Below, piece after piece: positions 1 to 10,292 of a DNA stretch of 64,000 nucleotides; positions within the stretch are counted from its first letter, which is position 1; each line of letters opens with the position of its first letter. The DNA lies in NCBI RefSeq assembly GCF_905171775.1, contig NC_053492.1:189121317-189185316 (forward strand), read 5' to 3'. This stretch comes from Rana temporaria (Eukaryota; Chordata; Amphibia; Anura; Ranidae). The notes beneath the pieces are model-generated. The model was not told where the DNA came from. It did not search any database and saw only the letters and a program-made list of their open reading frames with translations. Position numbers and translations under genes: made by a program.

Positions 1-151
1 TGCATTCTCTGGAGAGCCTGTGTGTTGCTGCGAAACAACGTAATTTATAGCCATGATACTAACATCTAAGATATCAATTATCTAACCGGACTACTGGACA
101 CTATACATCTGTATCACTACATTTATTGGACACTTATATGAGATCACTACA
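1..151 (+). repeat. 5' LTR, 3' end only (copy 1)
   Basis: Matches the last part of the 3' LTR (4365-4515), ending GAGATCACTACA. The rest lies left of the window. Confidence 0.85.
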
Positions 152-171
152 TTGGTGCCATTCAAGTGACC
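152..171 (+). promoter_or_regulatory. Putative primer-binding site
   Basis: Sequence starting T-TGGTGCCATTCAAG directly follows the LTR end, where a tRNA 3' end (CCA pairing with TGG) would prime reverse transcription. The tRNA was not identified. The second full copy has the same stretch at 54814. Confidence 0.55.
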
Positions 172-420
172 AGAAGCGCATTTTCAGGACTTGGTAACAG
201 AAGTCGGTGATGACAAAAAATCCTGGGAGTTGGACAAAAGTCTGATGGAGACCCAAGAGCTGTGCTGTGACTCTAATGTCTGATTGTGACATAAGAGAGT
301 CTGATATACAAGACTAAACAAGTTTGGAACCCCAGAATTTTTCTCTGGAGACTGGAAACTGAAGAAAAAAACTACTGCCGTGTACTAAAAGACCGGAACT
401 GGCAAGGTGGAGCTTCAAAT

Positions 421-430
421 GCGGTGAGTA
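421..430 (+). promoter_or_regulatory. Putative 5' splice donor in LTR-element leader
   Basis: GCG|GTGAGTA is a near-consensus donor lying between the LTR and the first gag-like ATG at 470, the place where retroviral elements carry their major splice donor. It is preserved in the second copy near 55082. No matching acceptor was identified. Confidence 0.4.
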
Positions 431-469
431 AAATATTTCCTTTTTTAAATTATTAATAATATAGTCAAA

Positions 470-1908
470 ATGCTTACTCAGTGTGAAGCTAGTGTCAGTT
501 CTGATAAAGTTAACAGATGGGTATTAAAATGTATTAAGCGTCATTGCGGTCCTTATATAATTGCAGAAAAATGTAAGCAGACGTGGACTATGATGAAGGA
601 ATTTTTAGAGGAAAGTGTTTTTGATAGCAACATTTCAGAAAGTAAAAGAAAAAGTTGTATTGTGCAGGGCTTGTTATCTTGCTGTTTAAAAATGGAAAGT
701 TCTTTGAATGATAAGGTTGAGGAAATTGCGCAGTTACAGAGTGCAGTTGATAATAGCCATAAGGTCTGTTAGAGGTTACAAAACCAATCAGAAACTGAGA
801 CAGTAAATTTTAAATTGCATGCAGTTACTATTGGTGGAGCTTTGCTTGAGAAATCTAAACGCTGTGATGAATTATCAGAGGAAAATGAGAGATTAAAATT
901 AAGAATTATGGAATTAGAGAAGAGATCTCAGGAGTGCAGATATGCATCAAATCTTGGATTAAGCAATCTGCAGCAAAATACAAACTTTCTATCAAATGAA
1001 ACAGAACCATAACCATAACAATAATAACAACAATACAGGTGACGTTCAGCTTGTAATGAAGCATTTGAAACCAAAAGAACTGAATGCAATTCTTAAAGAA
1101 ATAGGAATGGTTCCCTGCCATGATTTAAATAGATTTTTAAAATGGTTTTGTGACTTGCAGAATGTCAGAGATATGTACAATATCAACCCATCTGAATTAG
1201 AAAGAGTTTTGCAACATTCTATATGGGATGGTCTTTGGCTGAGAATCAAACAGATCTGTCTTCAGCCTTTTGAGGACACGGGACATATTACTGGAATTAT
1301 TGCGTGTTCTGTACGGAGTGCGTTCCGATGTCGCGATTCATGGGAAGATCCACCAAATGCTAAGTGAGTCTCCCTATGAATTGTCGCACAGGATAGAAAC
1401 TATTATGGAATTTTTGGTTGGTAATAATCTTGCATTTGAGCGGGGAGGCTCGATACATATCAGTATGTTGCTAGATGCTTTGCATGAAGATATCAAACAA
1501 AATATTTTATTAGTTACCCCAAATCCTCATGATTTAAAAGACGTATTATTGAGAGCAGATCATTTATGGAGAAAGTCAAATGAGCAGGCTGTCAGAATTG
1601 ATATAGCCACATTGTTTAGGACAAACACTGAACAAAAAGATCAGAAGATAATATCTAATGATCACATCAAAAGGGGAAACTCTGGGTCAAACATAGGTGA
1701 TATTAACATGAAAAACAGAGCTGACCAAAATAATAATAAGAAAAAGACCTGGATACCATTTCCTCATTTAAAACAGAAATATGACCACCTAAATTTGATT
1801 GAGTATGATAAGATGAAAATAGAATATTACACACTATTAGAACAGTTGAAGGGTACAGATCTGTTTTTAAATGAAAATTACACTTTTATAGCAGTGGGGG
1901 TGAATTAG
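470..1908 (+). pseudogene. Gag-like region, broken (LTR element copy 1)
   Basis: The first long reading region after the leader. It starts at an ATG at 470, meets an in-frame TAG at 770-772, continues in the same frame to 1012, then changes frame twice (996-1367 and 1270-1908). Residues in the 815-1012 part form a charged coiled-coil-like stretch; the later part is helical with capsid-like blocks, and the last 60 residues are rich in Asn and Lys. Gag identity rests on position and general character, not on a recognised family match. Breaks mean no intact product. Confidence 0.6.
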
Positions 1909-3403
1909 CTTTAAACTGTGGACTGTAAATAGTACTTTGTTTATGGACTTTGCTAATGAGTTTTGTCTGAGAGTTTTTGACTTTCAGGTACATGGCTGGA
2001 GATACGCGTTTGCATGTGAATAGCAGGAGTAATTGCTGGCTAGTGGGGGAATTATAAAGAATTAATGGACACTCTCTCAATATTCATCAAGCAATGGACT
2101 TTTTTTTTGAACATTCACATTTTCATTTTTTTTTTCATTTTTTTTTTTTTTTAATGGACTTACCCAACACCCTATTTTTTCATTTTCTCCCTTTCCCCGA
2201 TATATTTTGCTTTTTTATTATGTTTTATTCCTTGAACTTAATCTTAAAACCAGAGCGAAGCATTTACACCTAAAATAATTTTATAACATCTGTACACATG
2301 ACATAATGCATATTGATGACAATAGATTTGACATCTGAGGTGATGCTGCACAATGGCTGGGCATAGCATAAATTATAGTAGGTTGGGTGGTTTTCCTAAA
2401 TTTAAAGGAGTGGTGAGTGAAATTCATTACTCTAGTCATGATTTGAGACATTGTTGAATCAGTTGTTTATAATATGCTGAAGGCTGAGACACATATGGAT
2501 GAAAAAGACCTTTCTACCTTTCATAAAAAATACTGGCAAGAATTTCTACTGCTGATTTGTCTGCACAGAAAATCTGATAAACATTGATGTCAAGCTGATA
2601 ATATCTAAACCATCGCATGGGGGAATATATACAGTATATATATGTTGGTATACCATTCTGGTGGAATTATGGACTGAATGATACAAAGAACAGCTCTATT
2701 AAAGGTAATGCGGGGGTCAGCCTACAGCACATTACGAAAGCAAATTGTTGCTGGCAATCAACAAATTCAGAATAGTGAAGGTTTGATGTTAAAGGAACCA
2801 AGTGTCCTGATTGGTGGATTAATGATTGAAGGTGTCAAGTGCAAGGAAATAGTTTGCAGCACAGAATTTGTACTGGCGGATCCAAACCTTTTTGACCTTG
2901 GAAGCGACTGCTGATACATTAATGGTTCTTCTTACTACAAAGATGGAAGATGGAAGAATTTTGTGTTTGTGTAAAAGCATCTTTAAAAATGAAAACTTTG
3001 AGCCTGGAGATGAGAGAATCCTGGACTTATGTGGATTGGAGCTCCCAAGGCATACCAAGCTTTACTTTCAGTGAGATGGTGAGACATGTGATGAAGTCAG
3101 AATGGACTGTGACATCAGCTCGTTTTTGCACAATATTCAAGATCGTGATGTGATTTACAAAACAAGGAGCAATCTAACAGCTATACGGGCAACTTACGTT
3201 TACTGAATCCTTTTCCAGTCATGGTCCAAAGTTATATTATCTAATATCTGTTTCATGGGGGATATTTTAGAGGTTGGTGAAGAGAGATGTAACCAGTCTC
3301 AACTTAATATTTCATATGAGCCATTGTAAAGCATACAGTACCTCAAACCATAATGAGGTTTGTTGTTCGAATTATGAGTCAGTTCTAGTAGTTAGAACCA
3401 ACT

Positions 3404-3417
3404 CAAGTGGGGGAATA
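3404..3417 (+). promoter_or_regulatory. Polypurine tract of the LTR element
   Basis: AAGTGGGGGAATA immediately precedes the 3' LTR start TGTTGTAATATT, the usual plus-strand priming position. The second copy has it at 58040-58050 with one G fewer. Confidence 0.7.
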
Positions 3418-4515
3418 TGTTGTAATATTAATAAAGATGTGTAGGTATTTAAAATATTGTGTTATGTGTATGGCATGGTATATCTGTGTTACATACAGGG
3501 ATTCAAGGTTACACATCAAAAGGTGTTTGCTGACCAAAAGGGTTAGTGGTCAAACACAGATCAAAGGAACAGCTGAAGACCCTAGATGTGTTAATTTACC
3601 TAGGTGTGTGTGAGATGGCCTGTTAACCTCAAAGGATAACTTCCTTACATACAAAAGGAAGGCCCCATACACACGAGAGGATTTATCCGCAGATACGGTC
3701 CAGCGGACCGTATCCGCGGAAAAATCCTCTCGAGGATTTCAGAAGATTTCTATGCGATGGCGTGTACACACCATCGCATTGAAATCCGCGCTGAAATCCT
3801 CTGGCGATGACGTGTCGCGCCGTCGCCGCTATTATGACGCGGCGACGGGCGCGACGCTGTCATATAAGGAATTCCACGCATGCGTCAAATCATTACGACG
3901 CGTGTGGGGAATCCCTTTGGACGGATGGATCCGGTGAGTCTGTACAGACGAGCGGATCCATCCTTTGGGATGGACTTCAGCAGATGGATTTGTTGAGCAT
4001 GTCAGCAAATATTCATCTGCTGAAAATCCATCCCAGGGGAGATTTATCTGAGGATAAATATCCGCAGGAGTGTACACACCATAGAATCTATCCGCAGAAA
4101 CCCATTTGATTCTATGGTGTGTATGGGGCCGAAGTATTTATTGATGGTAATTAGACTTGGGGAAGTTTCCATTGACCTGGAAGAACCACTCCCTCCAGTG
4201 TGAGACCAGTTTTTTGAGAAAGTCAAGCTGGCATTCAGCTAGTCTTGTCACTCTATGATGAATATAGTACAGGTCTAGGAAAAGATGGGATTCTGAATTA
4301 CTCTGTTGGATTTGTATCGTCTGTGGACTTTGGACTTTGTATGTTATTCGAAGTTAATTAAATGTGTGTTCTCTGGAGAGCATGTGTGTTGCTGCAAAAC
4401 AATGTGATTTATAGCCATCATACTAACATCTAAGATATCAATTATCTAACCGGACTACTGGACACTATACATCTGTATCACTACATTTATTGGACACGTT
4501 TATGAGATCACTACA
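3418..4515 (+). repeat. 3' LTR with nested Harbinger-like element (copy 1)
   Basis: Begins TGTTGTAATATT and ends GATCACTACA, the TG...CA ends of an LTR. An AATAAA lies near its start (3427). The LTR is about 628 bp without the 470-bp element nested at 3661-4130. It is followed by TATAG. Confidence 0.85.
3661..4130. mobile_element. Palindromic Harbinger-like MITE (family B) in 3' LTR
   Basis: Ends GGCCCCATACACAC and its inverted complement, flanked by GAA direct repeats (3658-3660 and 4131-4133). The empty site is seen in the other copies (near 54429 and 58385). The 470-bp element is internally palindromic with no transposase. The three-base target duplication and GGCC ends fit PIF/Harbinger, although GAA departs from the usual TWA. 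Confidence 0.8.
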
Positions 4516-5386
4516 TATAGTATTTCTGTGATTTATTCCATCAGTTCACATTAGCTACACATACAAAAGTGTCTACCAGTGACCATTCTATGTATTCAAA
4601 TTATAGTTATTAGTTAATGACAATAACAATAACTAATTAATGACAATTATTTTTCTAAACAAAATTGACAACATGCAGGAGAGAAAATCATACATTATTT
4701 TAATTATGGACATTATGAATGCTTTTTTGAACTCATGCAGTAACAAAATTAAAATAATACTATATTCAAGTAAAGCCCAACATTTTATAAAACAATTCCT
4801 GAATTAAATACCAGGCAACCGTATAAACATGTCTCTTACAGAATATGTTTACATTTTTTTTCTTTTTTTTTCTTTTTATATTGTTATATTGTTATTATAG
4901 TATAGATAACAAAATATTTTCAAATTCTAATCTAAAAATGTTGTATAGAGAAAAATAAAATCTAGTAAAATTCTAAGAAAAGTTATGCACATTTACAACC
5001 TGTGTGCACTTACTGTATATGTGTATGTTAATGTTCAATGCATTTAATAAATGTATTTACAGTGTGATAGCAATAGCAGGGTGGACTTACACTCACTGTA
5101 TCACCTATACATTTTAGTATATGAAAATGTGCACCCTGCACAGCAGTCATACAAATAACTAGTACTATTGTAAATCTAAAACTGTTATGTGTAAGGGCTG
5201 CAATCTATAATTAAAATTATACATTTTAAGTGTAAGTCAGATTTGCATGACTTTTATTTATGTCAAACTGTCATGTAAGTATGCATGACTTCCAATTTAT
5301 TATCAAGGTCTTACAATGTATAATAACAAAATAAATAGATTTATTATAAATAATACTCAACTCTTTAAAATGAGCAATATATTTAC

Positions 5387-5425
5387 CTGGTGATGATGTG
5401 GTTTTAGTTGATGACACAGTAGAAC
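5387..5425 (-). CDS. Ser/Thr linker exon, unit U1
   Basis: 39-nt exon in phase 1-1 (acceptor TATCTGTAG, donor CAG|GTAAAT) encoding STVSSTKTTSSP. It is the last exon of this unit in transcription order; the following MAM exon lies left of the window. Its small size and lack of a domain leave it a little less certain than the MAM exons, but both splice sites and the phase fit exactly. Confidence 0.8.
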
Positions 5426-5864
5426 CTACAGATACAAAGACAAATTGTCTAATAACTATTTATAACTACAAATTTAACAAACCGCATATTTTATGATCAC
5501 AGAGCACACCTTATCCAAATGCAAAAGTAAAACTGTCTGCACAGATTTGTCCACAGGAAAGAGCTATGTGGCCCAGATATATTGATGACAGGTTCACTAG
5601 CAAGAACATTTCACAGAGCAGATTAAGCAGCCAGCTTATGTATTAGCACATGGGCTTACCCAGTTTAGACAGCTCTCTAACTCTCTTGTTTGTTCATCCA
5701 ATGCTCACCTTCGGGACCTCTCCAGAGCCTCTCCAATCTTCTGGAGCTCTCTACCTCTATTTGTCTGGCTATGTCCTACTATATGCACCTTTAAGCGATT
5801 CCTGAATACTCAAAGCAGCTAAAGCAGTTGTAAAGGCTTTTTTTTTCTAAAATAGCAAACATGC

Positions 5865-6177
5865 TATACTTACCTGCTCTGTGCAATGGTCTTGCACAGA
5901 GCAACCCTGAACCCCCTTTTCTGAGGTACCCCACCAGTACTCTTGGCTCCTCCTATTATTTGTGGGCATCCATATAAACTCTATAGCAAGCTGCTTGCTA
6001 TGGGGGGGGACCCAGCTGTGATGTGTGTGTCTATTGACATACACAGCCCAACCCCAACCCCTGTTCTCTGCTCACAGAAGCCAATGGCTTTTACTGCTGC
6101 TCTGTGAGCAGAGAGAAATAAGAGAGCTGCTGCAAATGGGCACAGCACTGGATCAAGATAGCACTCAGGTAAGTATA
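5865..6177. mobile_element. Short TIR element with splice-donor-like ends (U1)
   Basis: A 313-bp segment with perfect 12-bp inverted ends TATACTTACCTG and CAGGTAAGTATA. A hairpin GCTCTGTGCA...TGCACAGAGC lies just inside the left end, and a G-run follows AGCTGCTTGCTATGG. I recall this sequence type as a common repeat in true-frog genomes. The true ends may extend further. Confidence 0.6.
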
Positions 6178-6935
6178 CAGGGGGGGTGTATATCTAACAC
6201 GTCTAAGACACCATATCCAAAAAAGGGTCAGAAAAAACCTTCAGGTCTCAGTAGCATAAAATGTGCCATCTCAAGTTACTCAGCTACTGTCTGTAATCAC
6301 CAGAGTGTACAGCCCTAACCAAATGCAGAAGGCATAGATTCCCTGCTCAGAATTCTCCATGGGAATGAGTAGAATTTCCTAGATGTTTTGACCCACATCC
6401 AAATACCATAGTAATGCCCAGAAGGTGGGTTACAAGTACACCAGCTAACACATTTTAGCAGACATAGATATTTAGCCAGATAGTTTATTAGCACATCGCT
6501 TATTGGCCAAGCTAGGCTGGGTAGATTTCACAGAAAGTGTAAAATGTCCCTAATAGGCCAGCTGTCTAAGGAAAATGTAAAGCAATCTGAATGTTTGTCA
6601 GAATTAAACGTTTAAATATTTCACAAACTTTACTTTTCTGTCAATTTTAGCTTTATACAGATTCATTCATATGCTACATATGCCTACATCTGAAGTCATT
6701 GCACGTAGAAAGGTCTGTTCTGAACTGGTTCATACAAATCCAGACCCAGTCTGGCTCATACAAATTTAGATTCATCATTTACATTTCTTAACCATTGAGG
6801 GTGGAACAGCTTGTTGAAAATAAGCTTGTTGAAAAATATTTATGTTATTCCATGTTCTCATTGTAAACAAAAAGCTGTGCAGTGATGATTTTATTTGGTG
6901 TGTAAAGCTGGCCATACATTAGTCGATTTTCAAAT

Positions 6936-6988
6936 CATTCGTATGAATATTTGCATGAAAATCATTCGTATGAAAATTTGCATGAAAA
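6936..6988. repeat. 26-bp direct repeat pair in intron (all units)
   Basis: Two adjacent copies of ATCATTCGTATGAA(A/T)ATTTGCATGAAA. The same pair occurs near 19465, 30651, 37531, 50776 and 61146. It lies just after CTGGCCATACATTAG, which resembles the end of another dispersed element. Confidence 0.7.
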
Positions 6989-7219
6989 TTCTCATCAGTA
7001 CGTTTGATGATATGCTGGACCACAGTCACTCTTAGAAATTAATTTATTCAAGAAAGAAATTCCATCCTGCTCCTTCGAATTTTCTTTCCACTGTGGATGT
7101 CAATTTGCCCCAATAACAATTACTAATTCAAATGAACATTCCCAAAATGAAATTCTTCTAACACAATTCTACTAGTGTATTGCCAGATATGGACTAATAA
7201 AACTACTCAAACTATTTAC

Positions 7220-7267
7220 CTGTCGGTTTTGTAGTTACAGTCGTGGTGGTGGTGGTAGTTGTTGCTG
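7220..7267 (-). CDS. Threonine-run linker exon, unit U1
   Basis: 48-nt exon in phase 1-1 with eight consecutive Thr codons then VTTKPTG. The run is built on an ACC trinucleotide repeat. One ACG codon interrupts the run only in this unit. The composition predicts a mucin-like O-glycosylated spacer. Splice sites are TTTTTAG at the acceptor and CAG|GTAAAT at the donor. Confidence 0.8.
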
Positions 7268-7402
7268 CTAAAAAGACAAAAGTAAATTTTTTATCAATGC
7301 AGTCTTAGAATACACAAGCCAGACATCCTAAAGAAATGTTTAAAGCCTAGCTCCAACCATGTTACACCCATATTTAGGTTGTATCATGTCACATGGTTGC
7401 AA

Positions 7403-7421
7403 GCTGACCCCCTCCCCCAAA
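7403..7421. repeat. Length-variable C tract in intron (all units)
   Basis: A C-rich run after GCAAGCTGAC that is interrupted by a T in U1 and U7 and uninterrupted but of different length in U2 (19934), U4 (31122), U5 (37999) and U6 (51246). Such tracts are prone to replication slippage and sequencing error. Confidence 0.7.
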
Positions 7422-7691
7422 CCATCCCACTCCTGACAGTGTGCAGATGTTTTTTTATCCTCGCAGCCACTGTCACTTTTGAAATCGATGCAGCTGTATG
7501 GTGCTCCACTCACACAGCCACATTATTCATTCACAGAGATCTGTGAATGAATAAATAAACTACAAGCCCCATCTACCTTTGTGGCAGTCAATTAATCATA
7601 TTAAACTGAAATTCTCAGACTTTATTAGATATTATTTTAAGACTAGGAAATAACCAAGCAAATAGTCTGTCATGAATGGATCACAGCTTAC

Positions 7692-7776
7692 CAGTACAAT
7701 ATCCTGGGTAAAAAGAAATATCATCTATAGCAACATCACTGCGGAAATCTTCACCTCTGACACCATCAATGAAAAT
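7692..7776 (-). CDS. MAM domain exon 3, unit U1
   Basis: Closing MAM exon of 85 nt, phase 0 to 1, acceptor GTCAACAG, donor CTG|GTAAGC. It encodes IFIDGVRGEDFRSD followed by VAIDDISFYPGYC, the C-terminal MAM signature. Exons 1 to 3 together give 161 codons, the normal length of a MAM domain. Confidence 0.92.
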
Positions 7777-7943
7777 CTGTTGACACAATTCATGAGGTTA
7801 TAGCTAATAGCCAGAACTGGGTTTATAATATGCCAGTGCAAAGAGCACAATGACTAAAAAGCACAATAACATACAAAAAGAGATCAAACTATTTGTAATA
7901 GATTTAATAACAATTCATTTGGCAAAAGAAATACATTGCATAC

Positions 7944-8200
7944 CTGGATAATATCACTTTCAGGTAGGAAAATCTTCTCTAAATACCACATGTCCCCATG
8001 ATCTCCTTCTATAGTGAAGACATCTTCCAAACCATAATCTCTTAGTACTGACACCCTCAGCATCATGTATTTTGCTGCTCCATACATGTGATACCAAAAC
8101 TGTAAGCAATGAGTTCCAGTGAAACAATTTGCAGGACTCTCCAATCTTGCAAAGTCTCCCTCTTCTGAATCCTGTCCATTAATGTATAGATAGTAGCCAT
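7944..8200 (-). CDS. MAM domain exon 2, unit U1
   Basis: Central MAM exon of 257 nt (two bases, then 85 codons), acceptor TTTAAACAG, donor CAG|GTATGC. It begins GYYLYINGQ and contains the ARLESP strand and the second cysteine pair (PANC, THCLQFWYHMYG), followed by LRVSVLRDYG and the WYLEKIFLP strand. These match the order of conserved blocks in MAM domains. No ATG near the exon is a translation start; the exon lies inside a longer spliced reading frame. Confidence 0.92.
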
Positions 8201-8310
8201 CTGTTTAAATTAAAATATTAATGCTGAAGTACCTTTTCTGTTATGAACCATTATTTTGGGAGTTATATAAACTATTACAAACAGAGAAAGTAAGTAAATA
8301 AATGACTTAC

Positions 8311-8451
8311 ATCCTGTTGTGTGGTCAAATGATGGTCCAGTAAAATCGGAAGGGGTTGAGCCATTCCAGTGTATCCAGTCCATGTTATCACTCGTTGATT
8401 GTTTCCAGTTACACAAGTTCACATCAAAAGAACAATCTATATGGCATACAT
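8311..8451 (-). CDS. MAM domain exon 1, unit U1
   Basis: This exon opens an extracellular MAM (meprin, A5, receptor phosphatase mu) domain. It has 141 nt: two bases completing an Asp codon with the preceding linker exon, 46 codons and one trailing base. The acceptor is CTAAAACAG, the donor GAT|GTAAGT. Visible hallmarks are CHIDCSFD, the second cysteine in NLCNW, the DWIHWNGS segment with an N-glycosylation sequon, and GPSFDHTTG. MAM domains act in adhesion and oligomerisation outside the cell. The closest recalled architectures are zonadhesin-like MAM-mucin proteins, but the gene is not identified and no transmembrane, LDL-A or VWD exon is visible here. Confidence 0.92.
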
Positions 8452-8668
8452 CTGTTTTAGGAAACACAGATAACATTTATGAGTTATATTGTGCATATTG
8501 TATAATGCATGTGCAAGCGTTAAAGCTGAACTTGAACATGTTTACTGTAGGAATATTTATAGAGGTGACCGAGTCGGCTGGTGACCCATTATTGTCAGTA
8601 GGCTGGGATACGGAGGTCACACTTCTATATTTCATAGCTGTAACTGAGAACGTTTTGTTTCCCTCTTA

Positions 8669-9171
8669 GGCCCCGTACAGACGACCAAGCATGTCTGCTG
8701 AAACTGGTCTGCGGGCCAGTTTCAGCAGACATGTTCGGTCGTGTGTAGGCCCGAGCGTGCAGGATTCCAGCAAACATTTGCCCGCCGGGCCTTTTTCCAG
8801 CGGACAAATATTCCTGGACTTGTTTTAAAACAGTCCGCTGGAATCCTGCCCGCTCGGACATGTTCGGTCGTCTGTACAGACCTACCGTACATGTCCGAGC
8901 ACCCGCCATCCCTCGCATGCGTCGAATGACTTTGAGGCATGCGTGGAAGCAATTAACTGGCAGGCCCGCCCACGTCGCCGCGTCATTGTCGCGGCGACAC
9001 CGCGTCATCGACGCGGCGACACCGCGGACACGCCCCGCGTATTGTTTACGCGCGGCTTTCTATACGATGGTTAGTACAGCCATCGTACAGAAAGCCCCGG
9101 GCAGACATGTACGGTGAAAACGGTCCGGCGGAGCGGTTTCATCGTACATGTTTGCTGGTGTGTACACGGCC
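8669..9171. mobile_element. Palindromic Harbinger-like MITE, family A (U1)
   Basis: 503 bp with ends GGCCCCGTACAGACGACC and GGTGTGTACACGGCC, flanked by TTA on both sides (8666-8668, 9172-9174). U6 shows the exact empty site with a single TTA. Extended internal palindromes (hairpin around CTGGTCTGCGGGCCAG) give spurious reading frames on both strands but no transposase. A TWA duplication and GGCC ends fit PIF/Harbinger. Confidence 0.85.
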
Positions 9172-9307
9172 TTAGCAGTACATTGTGCAGAGGTATGCGA
9201 ATAACAAAACAAACTGAACAGGATTATAAATATTTACATACAGTATAAGCATTTAAATGGTTTATTTAGCTCTGATAGATGTAAATAAAGTGTGTTACTC
9301 CAATATT

Positions 9308-9682
9308 TCAAATCCCGATATACAGTATGTCTGTGATACCATGTATTATATTTAAAAGTATCCAGCTCTCTTTGCATCGCTTCATTTGTAAGAAATACAT
9401 GGTGATCCTCAAAGTCCCTTGCTTTCCAATTTCAAACTGATCACACTGGGCATGGAAGCACATTCCCTGCAACGTGGTTAGTTTTCTTTTTGCATTGTAC
9501 TCAGGAGCACAGTCTGCCTGTACTCCAATGGGCAGACTTGTGCTGAACTGCCCCCAATGCACAGCTAACATCTCACTCAGAACATCAGTGTACTGCTCTT
9601 TCTCAGTGTCCTGTTGACACATCCCTCTGCAGTCTCCACCCCACCTCTCAAAGCATCTTATGCAGCTGAGAAAAGAGGTCAT
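9308..9682 (-). other. Unassigned open frame in the intron between units, probably non-coding
   Basis: A 124-codon open frame recurs in U1, U2, U3, U4, U5 and U7 (for example 21841-22215, 26642-27016, 63518-63892). It is Cys-containing but matches no family I know. In U6 (52802-53005) a one-base deletion breaks it, and no convincing splice pair frames it. The recurrence follows from the tandem duplication and is not evidence of coding. It may be an old dispersed repeat. Confidence 0.3.
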
Positions 9683-9890
9683 GTGATCGCTTAAAGAAAA
9701 AAAAAGGTATTTATAAATAAAAACATGATTATGCCATATGATTCAGGCATATTGATAATTAACAAGCATAGCTGAAAACAACATGTATTGTACCTTGATA
9801 GAATGAATAATATCAGTAATAGTGGACTGCAAAGAAAAAGTTGGGTGCTTGGTAAATGAGTGTCTGTTGCCAGTCTTAACATGAGAGAAT

Positions 9891-10264
9891 GTAAAAGGAA
9901 GGGGGTGCCTGTCATAGGCCTCCCTTTCTAGATGGGATCACTGCGGCAGTATTGGTTATTAGGTAGTTTAATGGAGCTGCTGTATAGTGAGTTAAGCTGG
10001 CTGGGGTCAGGCAGCGGTCAGGGGGTTATACAAAGGACAGGGAATAGGACAGCAGTGGTAAATTAGTAGTTAACTGAGGCAGGTTTGATTTATTTCAGGT
10101 GTGTCAGGTAAGCTCAGGTGGGCTCAGGAGGTAGCCAGCTATTGGGTCAGAAGGGTCAGGTGATACTAGGAAGGTTCTGGAATCAGTCTGGAAGCCTATT
10201 TATTGGTCCAGTCTGGCCTGGGTCGGTGCCAGCCTGATTCCAGAACGACAGGAGAAGCTCCCCG
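9891..10264 (+). repeat. Ngaro repeat A1
   Basis: 374 bp, starting GTAAAAGGAAGGGGG and ending GAAGCTCCCCG. Same length and sequence as A2. Confidence 0.92.
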
Positions 10265-10292
10265 TGGGTCCCGCAGCTATTTTTCCCTCAAG

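Larger units (their letters stand above)
1..4515 (+). mobile_element. Full-length gag-only LTR retrotransposon, copy 1 (5' truncated by window)
   Basis: The element has a partial 5' LTR (1-151), a primer-binding-like stretch starting TTGGTGCC at 152, a broken gag-like region (470-1908), a non-coding 1909-3404 with T-rich tracts near 2100-2150, a purine tract AAGTGGGGGAATA, and a 3' LTR (3418-4515). A TATAG duplication follows at 4516-4520. No protease, reverse transcriptase, RNase H, integrase or envelope is visible, so it must be non-autonomous or heavily deleted. Short frames at 2678-3153 are not recognised. Confidence 0.85.

Noticed and set aside
2678..3153. Short frames after the gag-like region as a possible envelope or pol remnant
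   Set aside because: No recognisable motif, lengths under 80 codons, and interrupted in both copies.
3752..4226. Open frames of 60-100 codons on both strands near 3.8-4.2 kb (also 35.8-36.3 and 49.6-50.0 kb)
   Set aside because: These are readings through family B MITE palindromes and their flanks; no conserved domain is present.
5847..6318. Plus- and minus-strand frames around the short TIR element
   Set aside because: They are composed of the repeat itself and vary with its G-run length between units.
6936..6988. Direct repeats as a CRISPR-like array
   Set aside because: Only two adjacent copies without spacers, in a vertebrate intron.
8319..8669. 116-codon plus-strand frame repeated in every unit
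   Set aside because: It is the antisense of MAM exon 1 and its intron; the minus-strand exons have splice sites and MAM motifs.
8625..9117. Overlapping open frames of 62-127 codons on both strands
   Set aside because: They lie inside the palindromic family A MITE and reflect its GC-rich inverted structure, not protein.
9308..9682. Recurrent 124-codon minus-strand frame as an additional exon or gene
   Set aside because: It recurs because the units are duplicates. U6 carries a frame-breaking deletion, no splice pair fits the phase 1 cassette, and no family is recognised.
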